From contig JAOZMA010000017.1 in assembly GCA_029934555.1 (NCBI GenBank), positions 1 through 14,925 on the forward strand: a stretch of 14,925 bases of DNA, in the 5' to 3' direction. The first letter of the stretch is position 1, and each line of letters starts with the position of its first letter. Positions 7,493 through 14,448 of this stretch are shown piece by piece. A program made the position numbers and the translations under genes. Source of the DNA: Acidimicrobiia bacterium. GTDB lineage: Bacteria; Actinomycetota; Acidimicrobiia; Spongiisociales; UBA5794. The notes under the pieces were generated by a model. The model did no database searches. It was not told where the DNA came from and saw only the letters and a list, made by a program, of their open reading frames with translations.

Positions 7493-8566
7493 GTGCCGGG
7501 TGTCTTCATCGCCGTCAGTTTCGCCGTTGCGTCGCTCGTCTCCACCGGTTCGACGCATGCCTCCTTCACAACGTCCGTCGTGCCCGCGACCGCAGACGCG
7601 ATCGGCTCGTCGGTTGCTCCGGGTGACGGACTCGGGCTCTCGCCGTCACCGAGTTCCCGGTCGGGGCAGTCTTCCGGGCAGTCTCCGTTCGCTCCGATCG
7701 GCGGGGCCGGGCTTGGGGGAGCGGTGCTCGCCGGCTCCGTCCTCATACGCCGACGTAGCGGAGGTTCCGGGCGTGATCCCGGTCCTCTCTACGTGTACGT
7801 CCCCGGGCACGGAGGCGATCCAGACGGCTTTGATGACCTCGCCGGTCGCATCGGTGTGCGTCCCGGCGATGTGCGGGTCTTCGACTACCGCTGGGCCTGG
7901 GCATCGAGCGATCCGGTGGAAGCATCTCGATGGGCGCCGACCGGAGACGCTGCCGATGCTCTCGGCGCGTACCTGGCGGCGCTGGAGTCGGATGGGAGGC
8001 CGATTTACCTTGTCGGGCACAGCAAGGGCGGAGCGGTGATCACCGAGGTGGTCGGCCGCTGGGACGCCGATCCTGAGATCGGGGTCGACGCAGTGGTCGG
8101 AGCTGCGATCCTCGATCCACCGATCGCCTCCGGTCCGCTTGGGCTGCTCCAGAGCATCGGGTGGTTCCACGGCAACACGGCAGATGACGGTCTCTTCGAT
8201 CCGGTGCGATGCAGTTGGAGTGGTTGCGTAGACATCAGGGATGGCCTCGGGGAACGATCGGGTGTCGAGGTCGTGATCGTCCGAAACCCGGATGCAGGTT
8301 TCACGAACTTCTGGGGCCGCCCGGACGATGTACGTGTCTACGATCTCGACGATGGAGGCGGAAGCATGCTTGGCCGCTTCCCGGACCTGCTCGGCATGTG
8401 GCAGCGTATGGGCGAGGCCCACAACTCGGTGCTGCACAGCGACACCGTGGCCGATTGCATCGCCTCGGAGGCCCGGTCGGGTGGCTCATGCGACTGGCCG
8501 AGGCCGGCGAGCATCGGAGCCCTTTGGGGGAGGGGCACGTCCGGCGCCGGACCGCTCGTTCGCTGA
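7493..8566 (+). CDS. exported or membrane-anchored alpha/beta-hydrolase (GHSKGG lipase-like)
   Basis: No specific family is recognised. The 357-residue product has a hydrophobic N-terminus (about 4-17) with a possible signal cleavage near residue 23, although the n-region lacks positive charge. A Ser/Pro/Gly-rich linker follows. A Gly-rich hydrophobic stretch (about 69-85) ending in RRR (86-88) could be a membrane anchor. The hydrolase core starts near residue 99: oxyanion-type PGHGG (104-108), nucleophile elbow GHSKGG (175-180, Ser177), candidate acids Asp208 or Asp267, and candidate histidine His310 or His315. Four cysteines (240, 245, 322, 333) fit an extracytoplasmic location. The GTG start has no good Shine-Dalgarno, so the N-terminus is uncertain. 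It sits 63 nt after ribF and may share its transcript. Substrate unknown. Confidence 0.75.
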   Translation: MPGVFIAVSFAVASLVSTGSTHASFTTSVVPATADAIGSSVAPGDGLGLSPSPSSRSGQSSGQSPFAPIGGAGLGGAVLAGSVLIRRRSGGSGRDPGPLYVYVPGHGGDPDGFDDLAGRIGVRPGDVRVFDYRWAWASSDPVEASRWAPTGDAADALGAYLAALESDGRPIYLVGHSKGGAVITEVVGRWDADPEIGVDAVVGAAILDPPIASGPLGLLQSIGWFHGNTADDGLFDPVRCSWSGCVDIRDGLGERSGVEVVIVRNPDAGFTNFWGRPDDVRVYDLDDGGGSMLGRFPDLLGMWQRMGEAHNSVLHSDTVADCIASEARSGGSCDWPRPASIGALWGRGTSGAGPLVR

Positions 8567-8609
8567 GGTCCTGTCACGGAAAAGTGCTCTTCGGATGGGG
8601 GGAGTCTCG

Positions 8610-8912
8610 GCACGTAGCACGAAGTACGTATGGCGTAGTACGGAGAGGATCAGCGGATAGGCGATCTCGGGGAGGCGCCCGCATTCCTGTCCCGCCGCCG
8701 ACAGGTGGGGGGACGCGCAACGGCGTCAGCCGGGGCGCAGGGGGGGGGCGTCCTCCAGACGAACACCGACCCCCCTGCTCGTCGCGAGCTCCTCGCGTCC
8801 CCCCGTCCTTCGGCCGAGGGGACAGGAAGGGAACGCACCTATCCGCGTGTCCTCGAAGCACGTATTACGTCCTGTTTCGGGGTCGTACTACGTCATACGT
8901 CATACGTACTAC
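8610..8912. repeat. ~300-nt imperfect palindrome edged by heptamer repeats
   Basis: Five nested pairs of complementary segments share one axis near 8757: 8624-8642 with 8884-8909 (right copy carries one extra 7-nt unit), 8653-8661 with 8838-8846 (GCGGATAGG/CCTATCCGC), 8684-8693 with 8819-8828 (TTCCTGTCCC/GGGACAGGAA), 8707-8717 with 8794-8804 (GGGGGGACGCG/CGCGTCCCCCC) and 8737-8745 with 8770-8778 (GCAGGGGGG/CCCCCCTGC). Both outer edges are heptamer arrays: about five units of the G(T/C)ACGTA type at 8610-8644, and GTACTAC, GTCATAC, GTCATAC, GTACTAC at 8885-8912. No transposase is present, so a non-autonomous element, a palindromic intergenic repeat or a structured RNA are all possible. Confidence 0.75.
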
Positions 8913-9012
8913 TGCCCGTTATCTCCCCGGTTCTCGCCGACCTCGCTCATCTCCGAAGTACCGGAAAACGCCTCCACCGAGTCATGTCGCGAAACAATTC
9001 GCGGGTGTTCGC

Positions 9013-9038
9013 TTGTTACACCACGGCGTTGCTATCAT
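9013..9038 (+). promoter_or_regulatory. probable rpsO promoter with extended -10
   Basis: TGC-TATCAT at 9030-9038 is a perfect TGN extended -10 with a good -10 hexamer. A TTGTTA at 9013-9018 resembles a -35 box but is only 14 nt away, so the extended -10 probably carries the recognition. Transcription would start near 9045, about 45 nt before the rpsO GTG. This gives rpsO-pnp its own transcript, independent of the ribF operon. Confidence 0.55.
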
Positions 9039-9088
9039 CCCGTTTCGGGCAATCGCCCGCGTACTCTGTCGCGAAGGAAAGAATCCTC

Positions 9089-9346
9089 GTGAACGACACA
9101 AAAACAGTCGTTGATGAATTTGGAACGCACACTACGGACACCGGTTCGCCGGAGGTCCAGGTAGCGCTGCTCACTGAACGCATCAACCATCTCACCGAGC
9201 ATCTCAAGGTCAATAAAAAAGACAATGCCAGCCGTAGAGGGCTGCTGATGATGGTCGGTAAGCGCAGGCGACTCCTCCGGTACCTCAACGATCAAGATGT
9301 TGAGCGCTACCGGTCGCTTATCGCGAAACTGGGATTGCGCCGATAG
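9089..9346 (+). CDS. rpsO: 30S ribosomal protein S15
   Basis: S15 is a primary 16S rRNA-binding protein of the central 30S domain and contributes an inter-subunit bridge. The product is 85 residues with the diagnostic HTTDTGSPEVQ (14-24), KKDNASRRGLL (43-53), MVGKRRRLLRYL (55-66) and C-terminal KLGLRR. The GTG at 9089 is preferred: AAGGA (9074-9078) lies 10 nt upstream, and no better in-frame start exists before it. This leaves the N-terminus about four residues shorter than typical 88-89-residue homologues. A longer reading frame running back through the intergenic repeat is not credible. It is followed by pnp, the standard rpsO-pnp pairing. Confidence 0.95.
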   Translation: MNDTKTVVDEFGTHTTDTGSPEVQVALLTERINHLTEHLKVNKKDNASRRGLLMMVGKRRRLLRYLNDQDVERYRSLIAKLGLRR

Positions 9347-9424
9347 CGCAGACGAGGGCAGCTTTCGGGCCGCCTTCGGCGTATTCGGCGTTCCCACGCA
9401 TGCAAGCGCGGAAGTTCCAGTTGT

Positions 9425-9463
9425 CAGTGGATGGGCCTCGGCTCCGTCGAGACCCGCCCACTG
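9425..9463 (+). promoter_or_regulatory. stem-loop in the pnp leader
   Basis: CAGTGG (9425-9430) pairs with CCACTG (9458-9463), GGG (9433-9435) with CCC (9453-9455), and CTCG (9437-9440) with CGAG (9448-9451), leaving a 7-nt loop. The structure lies in the 153-nt rpsO-pnp gap, ending 37 nt before the pnp start. In E. coli a hairpin in this position is the site of RNase III/PNPase autoregulation; a similar role here is inference. Confidence 0.5.
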
Positions 9464-9485
9464 CCAATTGGTCTCCGCATCAACG

Positions 9486-9493
9486 AAGGAGAG
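9486..9493 (+). promoter_or_regulatory. Shine-Dalgarno that fixes the pnp TTG start
   Basis: AAGGAGAG lies 6 nt before TTG at 9500, the strongest ribosome binding site in the neighbourhood. The upstream in-frame ATG at 9431 lacks a comparable site and would add 23 residues not expected in PNPase. Confidence 0.75.
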
Positions 9494-9499
9494 ATCCAA

Positions 9500-11887
9500 T
9501 TGGCTGAGACTGCCATCCGTGGGCTCATCGGTGACGTGGAAGTCGAATTCCGCGCCGGTGAACTGGCCCAACTTGCCGACGGCGCCGTTACGGTGCGCGT
9601 TGGAGACACCGAAGTCCTCGTCACCGCAACCGCTTCCACGCGGCTGCGCCCGGGCGCCGACTTCTTCCCCCTGACCGTGGATGTCGAAGAGCGTATGTAC
9701 GCCGTCGGCAAGATCCCCGGCTCGTTCTTCCGCCGTGAAGGACGCGCTACGGAGAAGGCCATCCTGACGTGCCGCCTCATCGACCGTCCACTGCGTCCCA
9801 ACTTCCCCGACGGCTACCGCAACGACACACACGTCGTCGCAACCGTGCTGTCGGCCGACCTCATCAACGCATACGACCTTCCTGCGCTCAACGGCGCATC
9901 CGGCGCGTTGACACTGAGCTCGCTCCCGTTCGATGGCCCGATCGGCGCCGTCCGACTCGCCCTCATCGATGGGGCATGGATCGCGTTCCCCACCTACGAG
10001 CAACTCGAAGACGCCGTCTTCGATCTCGTGGTTGCAGGAAAGCGCAACGAGACCGGTGATGTCGACATCGCCATGGTCGAAGCCGGAGCCACCGAGAACG
10101 GGTATCGACTCGTCCAGGATGGCCAGCAAGGCAGCGACGAAGCAACCGTTGCCCGCGGCCTCGAAGAGGCGAAGGGCTACATCGGCACGCTGATCGACAT
10201 GCAGCTGCAGTTGCTCGAGGCGGTCGGTCCAGCCGATCCCGTCGAGTGGCCCATCAACGAGCCGTACTCGGCCGAGATGTACGAGCGTGTCGAAGCGATC
10301 GCCAAGCCGAAGCTCGAAGCTCTCGGCACGATCGCCAACAAGAAGGAGCGGCTCGAAGCCGAGGCAGCGACCAAGGAAGCTGTTCTCGAAGAGCTTGGAC
10401 TCGATGAGGACGACGAGGACGGCATGAAAGCCGCCAAGAACGCGTTCCGAAGCGTCCAGAAGAACGTCATGCGCTCGCGTGTCGTTGCCGACGGTGTCCG
10501 CATCGACGGTCGCGGATTGACCGACGTCCGTGAGATCGACGTCAAGGTTGGAATGATCCCAGAGGGCCACGGGTCCGCCTTGTTCCGTCGTGGGGAGACC
10601 CAGGTGCTCAACGTCACCACGCTCGGCATGTTGAAGATGGAGCAGATGCTCGACACGATCTCCATCGAAGACTCGAAGCGCTACATGCATCACTACAACA
10701 TGCCGCCGTTCGCCACCGGCGAAGCCGGCTTCATGCGTGGTCCGAAGCGTCGCGAAATCGGTCACGGTGCGCTCGCTGAGAAGGCGCTCCTGCCTGTCAT
10801 CCCGGATGACGAGGAGTTCCCGTACGCGTTCCGCCTCGTCTCCGAGGTTCTGATGTCGAACGGGTCATCGTCGATGGCATCGGTCTGCGGATCGTCGCTC
10901 TCGCTGATGGACGCCGGCGTTCCGATCGCGGCTCCGGTCGCAGGAATCGCCATGGGTCTCATCAACCAGGACGGTGAGTTCGTGACGCTGACCGACATCC
11001 TCGGCGCCGAGGATGCCCTCGGCGACATGGACTTCAAGGTCGCTGGGACCGAGGACATGATCACGGCGTTGCAGCTCGACACCAAGATCGAGGGCCTCCC
11101 CGCTCAGGTGCTCATCGACGCGATGGGCCAGGCGAAGGATGCCAGGATGTTCATCCTCGGCAAGATGACCGACGTGCTCCCCGAGCCCCGTGCTGAGCTT
11201 GCCGCTAAGGCTCCGAAGATCGAAGCGATCATGGTCCCGAAGGACAAGATCGGTGAGGTCATCGGACCGAAGGGCAAGACGATCCGTGAGCTCGAAGAAG
11301 AGACCGGTGCGAAGATCGAGATCGAAGACGACGGAACCATCCGCGTCGGCGCTCCCGATACGACATCGCTCGAACTCGCCAAGGAGCGGATCCTGGCCAT
11401 CGGCTACCCGCCGGAGGCGAACGTCGGTGAGACGTATGAGGGCGAAGTCGTGAACATCACGAAGTTCGGCGCATTCGTCAACATCCTCCCCGGACGTGAC
11501 GGCCTGTTGCACATCTCGAAGATCGGTGGCGGAAAGCGTATCGACAAGGTCGAGGACGTACTCGCCCTCGGTGACAAGGTCGACGTCGTGGTCCGTGAGA
11601 TCGACGATCGCGGCAAGGTCAGTCTCGACCTCGCCAGCTCACCGGCACCGTCCGATGACGGTGGCGCCTCGGAGCCGAAGAGCGACGATCGTCGCTCGGA
11701 CCGCAACGAGGGACGCCGTGACGGCAACCGTGATCGCAATCGTGACCGTGGCGGACGTGACCGCGGCGGTCGTGACCGTGGTGGACGCAATCGTGACAAC
11801 GATCGTGGAAGCAGCGGTGGTGGCGAGGCCAAGCCTGGCCGTACCGTCGTGTCGTTCGAAGATGACTTCGAAGGTGACGCCTCCTAG
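9500..11887 (+). CDS. pnp: polyribonucleotide nucleotidyltransferase (PNPase)
   Basis: PNPase is a trimeric phosphorolytic 3'-5' exoribonuclease that can also add 3' tails. With the TTG start it is 795 residues. Domains in order are RNase PH1 (FFPLTVDVEERMYAVGKIPG near 54-73), a helical linker domain (about 225-310), RNase PH2 with SNGSSSMASVCGSS near 453 and the catalytic-type LGDMDFKVAG including Asp505 and Asp511, KH (VIGPKGKTI near 587) and S1 (about 643-712). A tail of about 80 residues is rich in Arg, Asp and Gly, with three RDRGG units encoded by 15-bp repeats at 11741-11785, and ends in an acidic FEDDFEGD segment. It lies downstream of rpsO with a leader hairpin and is followed by a strong terminator. 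Confidence 0.96.
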   Translation: MAETAIRGLIGDVEVEFRAGELAQLADGAVTVRVGDTEVLVTATASTRLRPGADFFPLTVDVEERMYAVGKIPGSFFRREGRATEKAILTCRLIDRPLRPNFPDGYRNDTHVVATVLSADLINAYDLPALNGASGALTLSSLPFDGPIGAVRLALIDGAWIAFPTYEQLEDAVFDLVVAGKRNETGDVDIAMVEAGATENGYRLVQDGQQGSDEATVARGLEEAKGYIGTLIDMQLQLLEAVGPADPVEWPINEPYSAEMYERVEAIAKPKLEALGTIANKKERLEAEAATKEAVLEELGLDEDDEDGMKAAKNAFRSVQKNVMRSRVVADGVRIDGRGLTDVREIDVKVGMIPEGHGSALFRRGETQVLNVTTLGMLKMEQMLDTISIEDSKRYMHHYNMPPFATGEAGFMRGPKRREIGHGALAEKALLPVIPDDEEFPYAFRLVSEVLMSNGSSSMASVCGSSLSLMDAGVPIAAPVAGIAMGLINQDGEFVTLTDILGAEDALGDMDFKVAGTEDMITALQLDTKIEGLPAQVLIDAMGQAKDARMFILGKMTDVLPEPRAELAAKAPKIEAIMVPKDKIGEVIGPKGKTIRELEEETGAKIEIEDDGTIRVGAPDTTSLELAKERILAIGYPPEANVGETYEGEVVNITKFGAFVNILPGRDGLLHISKIGGGKRIDKVEDVLALGDKVDVVVREIDDRGKVSLDLASSPAPSDDGGASEPKSDDRRSDRNEGRRDGNRDRNRDRGGRDRGGRDRGGRNRDNDRGSSGGGEAKPGRTVVSFEDDFEGDAS
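11741..11785 (+). repeat. three 15-bp repeats encoding RDRGG in the PNPase tail
   Basis: Units at 11741-11755, 11756-11770 and 11771-11785 differ only at a few third-codon positions and each encodes Arg-Asp-Arg-Gly-Gly. Less regular RDRN-type units flank them. Retained reading frame with synonymous variation suggests the peptide pattern itself is kept. Confidence 0.85.
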
Positions 11888-11910
11888 AGACGCCATCCAG
11901 AAACGAAAGC

Positions 11911-11946
11911 AGAGGAGCCCCGGGCGAATGTCCGGGGCTCCTCTTC
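11911..11946 (+). terminator. Rho-independent terminator after pnp
   Basis: AGAGGAGCCCCGG (11911-11923) pairs perfectly with CCGGGGCTCCTCT (11932-11944): 13 base pairs around an 8-nt loop. Only a short U-poor tail (TTCGTT) follows, common for terminators in high-GC genomes. It begins 23 nt after the pnp stop and ends the rpsO-pnp transcript. Confidence 0.85.
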
Positions 11947-11996
11947 GTTCGAGAGCGGTGGGTGTGTTCTTGTGACACTCGGCGGCCAAGAGGCCC

Positions 11997-12026
11997 TTGA
12001 CGATGTGGGGAGGAATTGCCACTATT
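11997..12026 (+). promoter_or_regulatory. possible promoter of the SGNH-like lipoprotein gene
   Basis: TTGACG at 11997-12002 is a near-consensus -35. CACTAT at 12020-12025, 17 nt further on, is a poor -10. A promoter is expected here because the gene lies just behind a strong terminator. Confidence 0.35.
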
Positions 12027-12066
12027 GAGGTGCGGATGGTGACATCAGACGACGACAGGAGTCCTG

Positions 12067-12885
12067 ATGATCCGACCGATTCGCCTGCGATGGTTCCTCC
12101 CCTTTGCCGTGTCGGCACTGCTGATGGCTTCGTGCAGCGACACGGAAGGTGGCAGTTCTAGCACGACGTCAACACAGTCCACCGGTATGACGCAAGCAGC
12201 GACGACGACCCTGCCGGAGGTGACCGCGCCGGTCTCACCCATCATGATCATGCACGTCGGCGAAGGGCTCACACAGGGTGAGGTGGGCACCAGCACCTAC
12301 CGCTGTTTCCTCGACATGATGCTCAACGATGCCGGAGTCGCATTCGACTTCGTCGGCACCCGCCAGAAGCCTATGAACGGGGATGTGGATGACTACGGCT
12401 GTCCAGCGGACTTCGATCCGGACCATGAGGCATGGTTCGGAGCCATAGCCGGCGGCATGGAGACGCAGAAGATGACGGAGAGCGTGGGGGCACTCCAACC
12501 GGATGTCGCGCTCATCCAGCTCGGTGGCACCGACGTTTGGCGTCAGAAGGACCCCGTAGGCGCCGCCGAGAGACTCGAGCTGTTCATTGTCGGCCTGCAG
12601 GCGGCAAACCCTGATATCACCCTTCTGGTCGCCTCGTTGATCCCGTGCCGCACGCCGCTCTCGTGGTGCACCGACGATTACCCCGTCTTCAACGGCGCCA
12701 TCGCATCGTTTGCCAGCCTCTCAACAGACGACTCGACGGTGATGTTCGTCGACATGCACACCGGAATCAGCCCAGATCTACTCCGATCCAATAACCTGAG
12801 CTTCACCGACGCCGGTGACGAGATCATGGCGGCCCGTTGGATGGACGCACTCGAGGAGGCCGGTGTCATCACCACAAGCAGTTGA
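12067..12885 (+). CDS. SGNH/GDSL-hydrolase-like lipoprotein with substituted catalytic positions
   Basis: The 272-residue product starts with a lipoprotein signal: Arg at 3, 6 and 8, a hydrophobic core, and lipobox MASC with Cys23. A Ser/Thr-rich linker (about 24-55) follows. The rest resembles an SGNH hydrolase: block I IMHVGEGLTQG (61-71), block III LIQLGGTDVW (149-158) and block V NNLSFTDAG (242-250). Compared with the family patterns GDSxTxG, GxND and DGxHPTxAG, the catalytic Ser, Asn, Asp and His correspond to Gly67, Thr155, Asn242 and Ser245. Catalysis by the usual mechanism is therefore unlikely; a binding role is inferred. Cys80, 112, 194 and 201 could form disulfides. AGGAG (12057-12061) lies 5 nt before the ATG. 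Family assignment is fairly sure, function unknown. Confidence 0.72.
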   Translation: MIRPIRLRWFLPFAVSALLMASCSDTEGGSSSTTSTQSTGMTQAATTTLPEVTAPVSPIMIMHVGEGLTQGEVGTSTYRCFLDMMLNDAGVAFDFVGTRQKPMNGDVDDYGCPADFDPDHEAWFGAIAGGMETQKMTESVGALQPDVALIQLGGTDVWRQKDPVGAAERLELFIVGLQAANPDITLLVASLIPCRTPLSWCTDDYPVFNGAIASFASLSTDDSTVMFVDMHTGISPDLLRSNNLSFTDAGDEIMAARWMDALEEAGVITTSS

Positions 12886-12910
12886 CAGCCAACACGACGG
12901 CCGCACCCCC

Positions 12911-12927
12911 CCCCTTGTACTCAGGGG
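12911..12927. terminator. possible bidirectional terminator between convergent genes
   Basis: CCCCT (12911-12915) pairs with AGGGG (12923-12927) around a 7-nt loop, and the flanking C-run and TGGG could extend the stem imperfectly. It lies between the stop codons of the lipoprotein gene and the minus-strand dehydrogenase; the latter's stop (12921-12923) is inside the hairpin. No U-run is present, so this is tentative. Confidence 0.35.
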
Positions 12928-14078
12928 TGGGTAGGTCCTGTCGCTAGGGCCTCATGCGGGTAATCCGTTTTGCGTTTCTGGAACGACAAAATCTCTGGCT
13001 TCTGGATAACGCCACGGTCAATGACGACAGCGCGTCGAATCGTCTCGTTCTCGTTCCAGGCGTCCCGGCCTTCCAATACGGTCGGTAGATGAACGAGCAG
13101 CGGTGCTGAGATCGACCGGGAGGCGCTCTCCCAGAGGTAACTGGGTGTGTGGTCCACGGCGTAGTAGTCAATCGATCCGATCTTGAACATTGGGTCATCG
13201 AAGGTGGTCGGCTTAGCGAACGAGAATCCCATGCCTTCGTCGCAGCTGACATCGATGATGAGACAGCCCCGCTTGAGGCGTGTTATCTCCGCCGCGGTGA
13301 CGAACATCATCGGTTGATCAGGGTTCTGGAAGATTCCGTTGACGATGATGTCGGCCTCGCCGAGCAGGTCGAGAAAAGGTCGTTCTGTGCCGTCGCGCGT
13401 CACGACCACGTGCCGCTCACCGCCCTCGGCGTTCGATCGTAAACGAACATATTCACAATCGAGCACCTCCTCTCGCACTTCGTGATCGGGGCGTTGGATG
13501 CAGATGGTGATGTCTCTGAATCCGCGAGCCTTGAGTGCGTAGATCGCTCCTCTACTCACCGCACCGAAGCTGATAATGACGGTCTTGCGCTGGTCTCCGT
13601 AGTGGCCGTCGATGCCTCTCAATTGCAGTGCATGCAACACAGCGCTGTAGCCCGCCAACTCGTTGTTCTTGTAGAACGTATGCCTGCCGACCTGTCCATC
13701 GGGTCCCCAAACGAACATCTCCTCGAACGCGATCAGCGTCTGCCGGCGATCGATCGCTACCTGGGTCAGAGCCTGCTGCTGAACACAATGTGGCCAGCCC
13801 CACAGGACACCGCCTTCACAGAGAGTTTCGAGGTCCTCCACGACGGGCTTCGGAAGCACGACCGCGCCGAGATCCGCCAGTAGCTCGCGCCGTGTCGCGA
13901 TTCCACCAGTCTGCCGAGCGATCTCCTCATCCGAAATACCGAATGGTGCTCCGTAACCCTTCTCGAAGATCAGCTGGCGCCGCACCGATTCCGGTAAGCG
14001 TGGCAGATGATCCGGATGGATCGGAATACGCCTCTCGTTGGCCTTCTGTGATGACCCGATGACTCCAAGTTTCAGCAC
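12921..14078 (-). CDS. alanine dehydrogenase / N5-(carboxyethyl)ornithine synthase-like oxidoreductase
   Basis: The 385-residue product resembles the AlaDH/PNT superfamily, especially proteins annotated in actinobacteria as alanine dehydrogenase or N5-(carboxyethyl)ornithine synthase. These are NAD(P)-dependent enzymes acting on pyruvate plus an amino group. Seen are the N-terminal substrate segment SSQKANERRIPIHPDHL (9-25), LPKPV (75-79), KNNELAGYSAVLHALQ (137-152), a Rossmann turn SFGAVSRG (170-177), IDVSCDEGMGFSF (275-287) and YYAVDHTPSYLWESAS (305-320). The substrate cannot be decided from sequence. The GTG start (14078-14076) is preceded by AGAGGAA at about 7 nt. It is transcribed convergently with the lipoprotein gene. 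Confidence 0.78.
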   Translation of the reverse strand: MLKLGVIGSSQKANERRIPIHPDHLPRLPESVRRQLIFEKGYGAPFGISDEEIARQTGGIATRRELLADLGAVVLPKPVVEDLETLCEGGVLWGWPHCVQQQALTQVAIDRRQTLIAFEEMFVWGPDGQVGRHTFYKNNELAGYSAVLHALQLRGIDGHYGDQRKTVIISFGAVSRGAIYALKARGFRDITICIQRPDHEVREEVLDCEYVRLRSNAEGGERHVVVTRDGTERPFLDLLGEADIIVNGIFQNPDQPMMFVTAAEITRLKRGCLIIDVSCDEGMGFSFAKPTTFDDPMFKIGSIDYYAVDHTPSYLWESASRSISAPLLVHLPTVLEGRDAWNENETIRRAVVIDRGVIQKPEILSFQKRKTDYPHEALATGPTHP

Positions 14079-14093
14079 TGAGTTCCTCTCTCT

Positions 14094-14108
14094 GCCACAA
14101 CCTGTGGC
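14094..14108. promoter_or_regulatory. 15-bp palindrome before the minus-strand dehydrogenase
   Basis: GCCACA ACC TGTGGC has perfect 6-bp arms and ends 15 nt upstream of the GTG start, next to the Shine-Dalgarno. It could be a repressor operator or a 5' UTR hairpin controlling this gene. No regulator gene is nearby in the window. Confidence 0.4.
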
Positions 14109-14448
14109 TCGCTACAAACGCTAGGCCAATCCGGCCTCCACACATCACCCTATCCCTCGGTCGAACCCTGGATAGGCGATATCACGCATTCGGGCTCATA
14201 CCTAGCAACCCGACGATCGCCTTGAGATGATCCGACTCATCAGATACGGGCCTCGTTCGGGGTCCGAGGATCTGGATGCTCCCGCCGTTCTTCGAACTGT
14301 TCAACAGCCAATGTCGCCGACAAGCGACAATCGCACAGCGCGTATACCCGGCATCCTGCTCGGCCTGGCGAGACCGCTCACAGGGTGCATGAGTGCCTCG
14401 TTATGGGCGGGGGTTGGGTGGGCCGCCGCTCCCGCCTGGTCGTTCGGT

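Larger units (their letters stand above)
8567..9088. other. non-coding region between hydrolase and rpsO
   Basis: These 522 bases contain no believable gene. Forward reading frames through it are Arg/Pro/Ser-rich and lack a Shine-Dalgarno. It holds the long inverted repeat at 8610-8912, a C/T-rich stretch from about 8912 to 8985 in which I see nothing definite, and the rpsO promoter near 9013-9038. Confidence 0.8.

Noticed and set aside
6452..7558. 368-residue minus-strand frame opposite ribF
   Set aside because: Antisense shadow; ribF motifs on the forward strand are complete.
7446..8039. Forward 197-residue frame overlapping the hydrolase gene
   Set aside because: Arg/Ser/Pro-rich out-of-frame shadow without motifs; the hydrolase frame carries GHSKGG and a coherent fold pattern.
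8610..8912. Insertion sequence with terminal inverted repeats
   Set aside because: The complementary segments run through the whole interval to the centre, and there is no transposase frame; a MITE-like origin remains possible but a classic IS does not.
8705..9088. N-terminal extension of rpsO giving a 213-residue protein
   Set aside because: The extra part runs through the palindrome and promoter, is Arg/Ser/Pro-rich, lacks a ribosome binding site, and S15 is normally under 90 residues.
9431..9499. ATG start for pnp at 9431
   Set aside because: No Shine-Dalgarno, it overlaps the leader hairpin, and the TTG at 9500 has a strong AAGGAGAG at 6 nt.
9035..10765. 576-residue open frame on the minus strand opposite pnp
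   Set aside because: It is an antisense shadow caused by the codon bias of pnp and rpsO; the forward strand is unambiguous.
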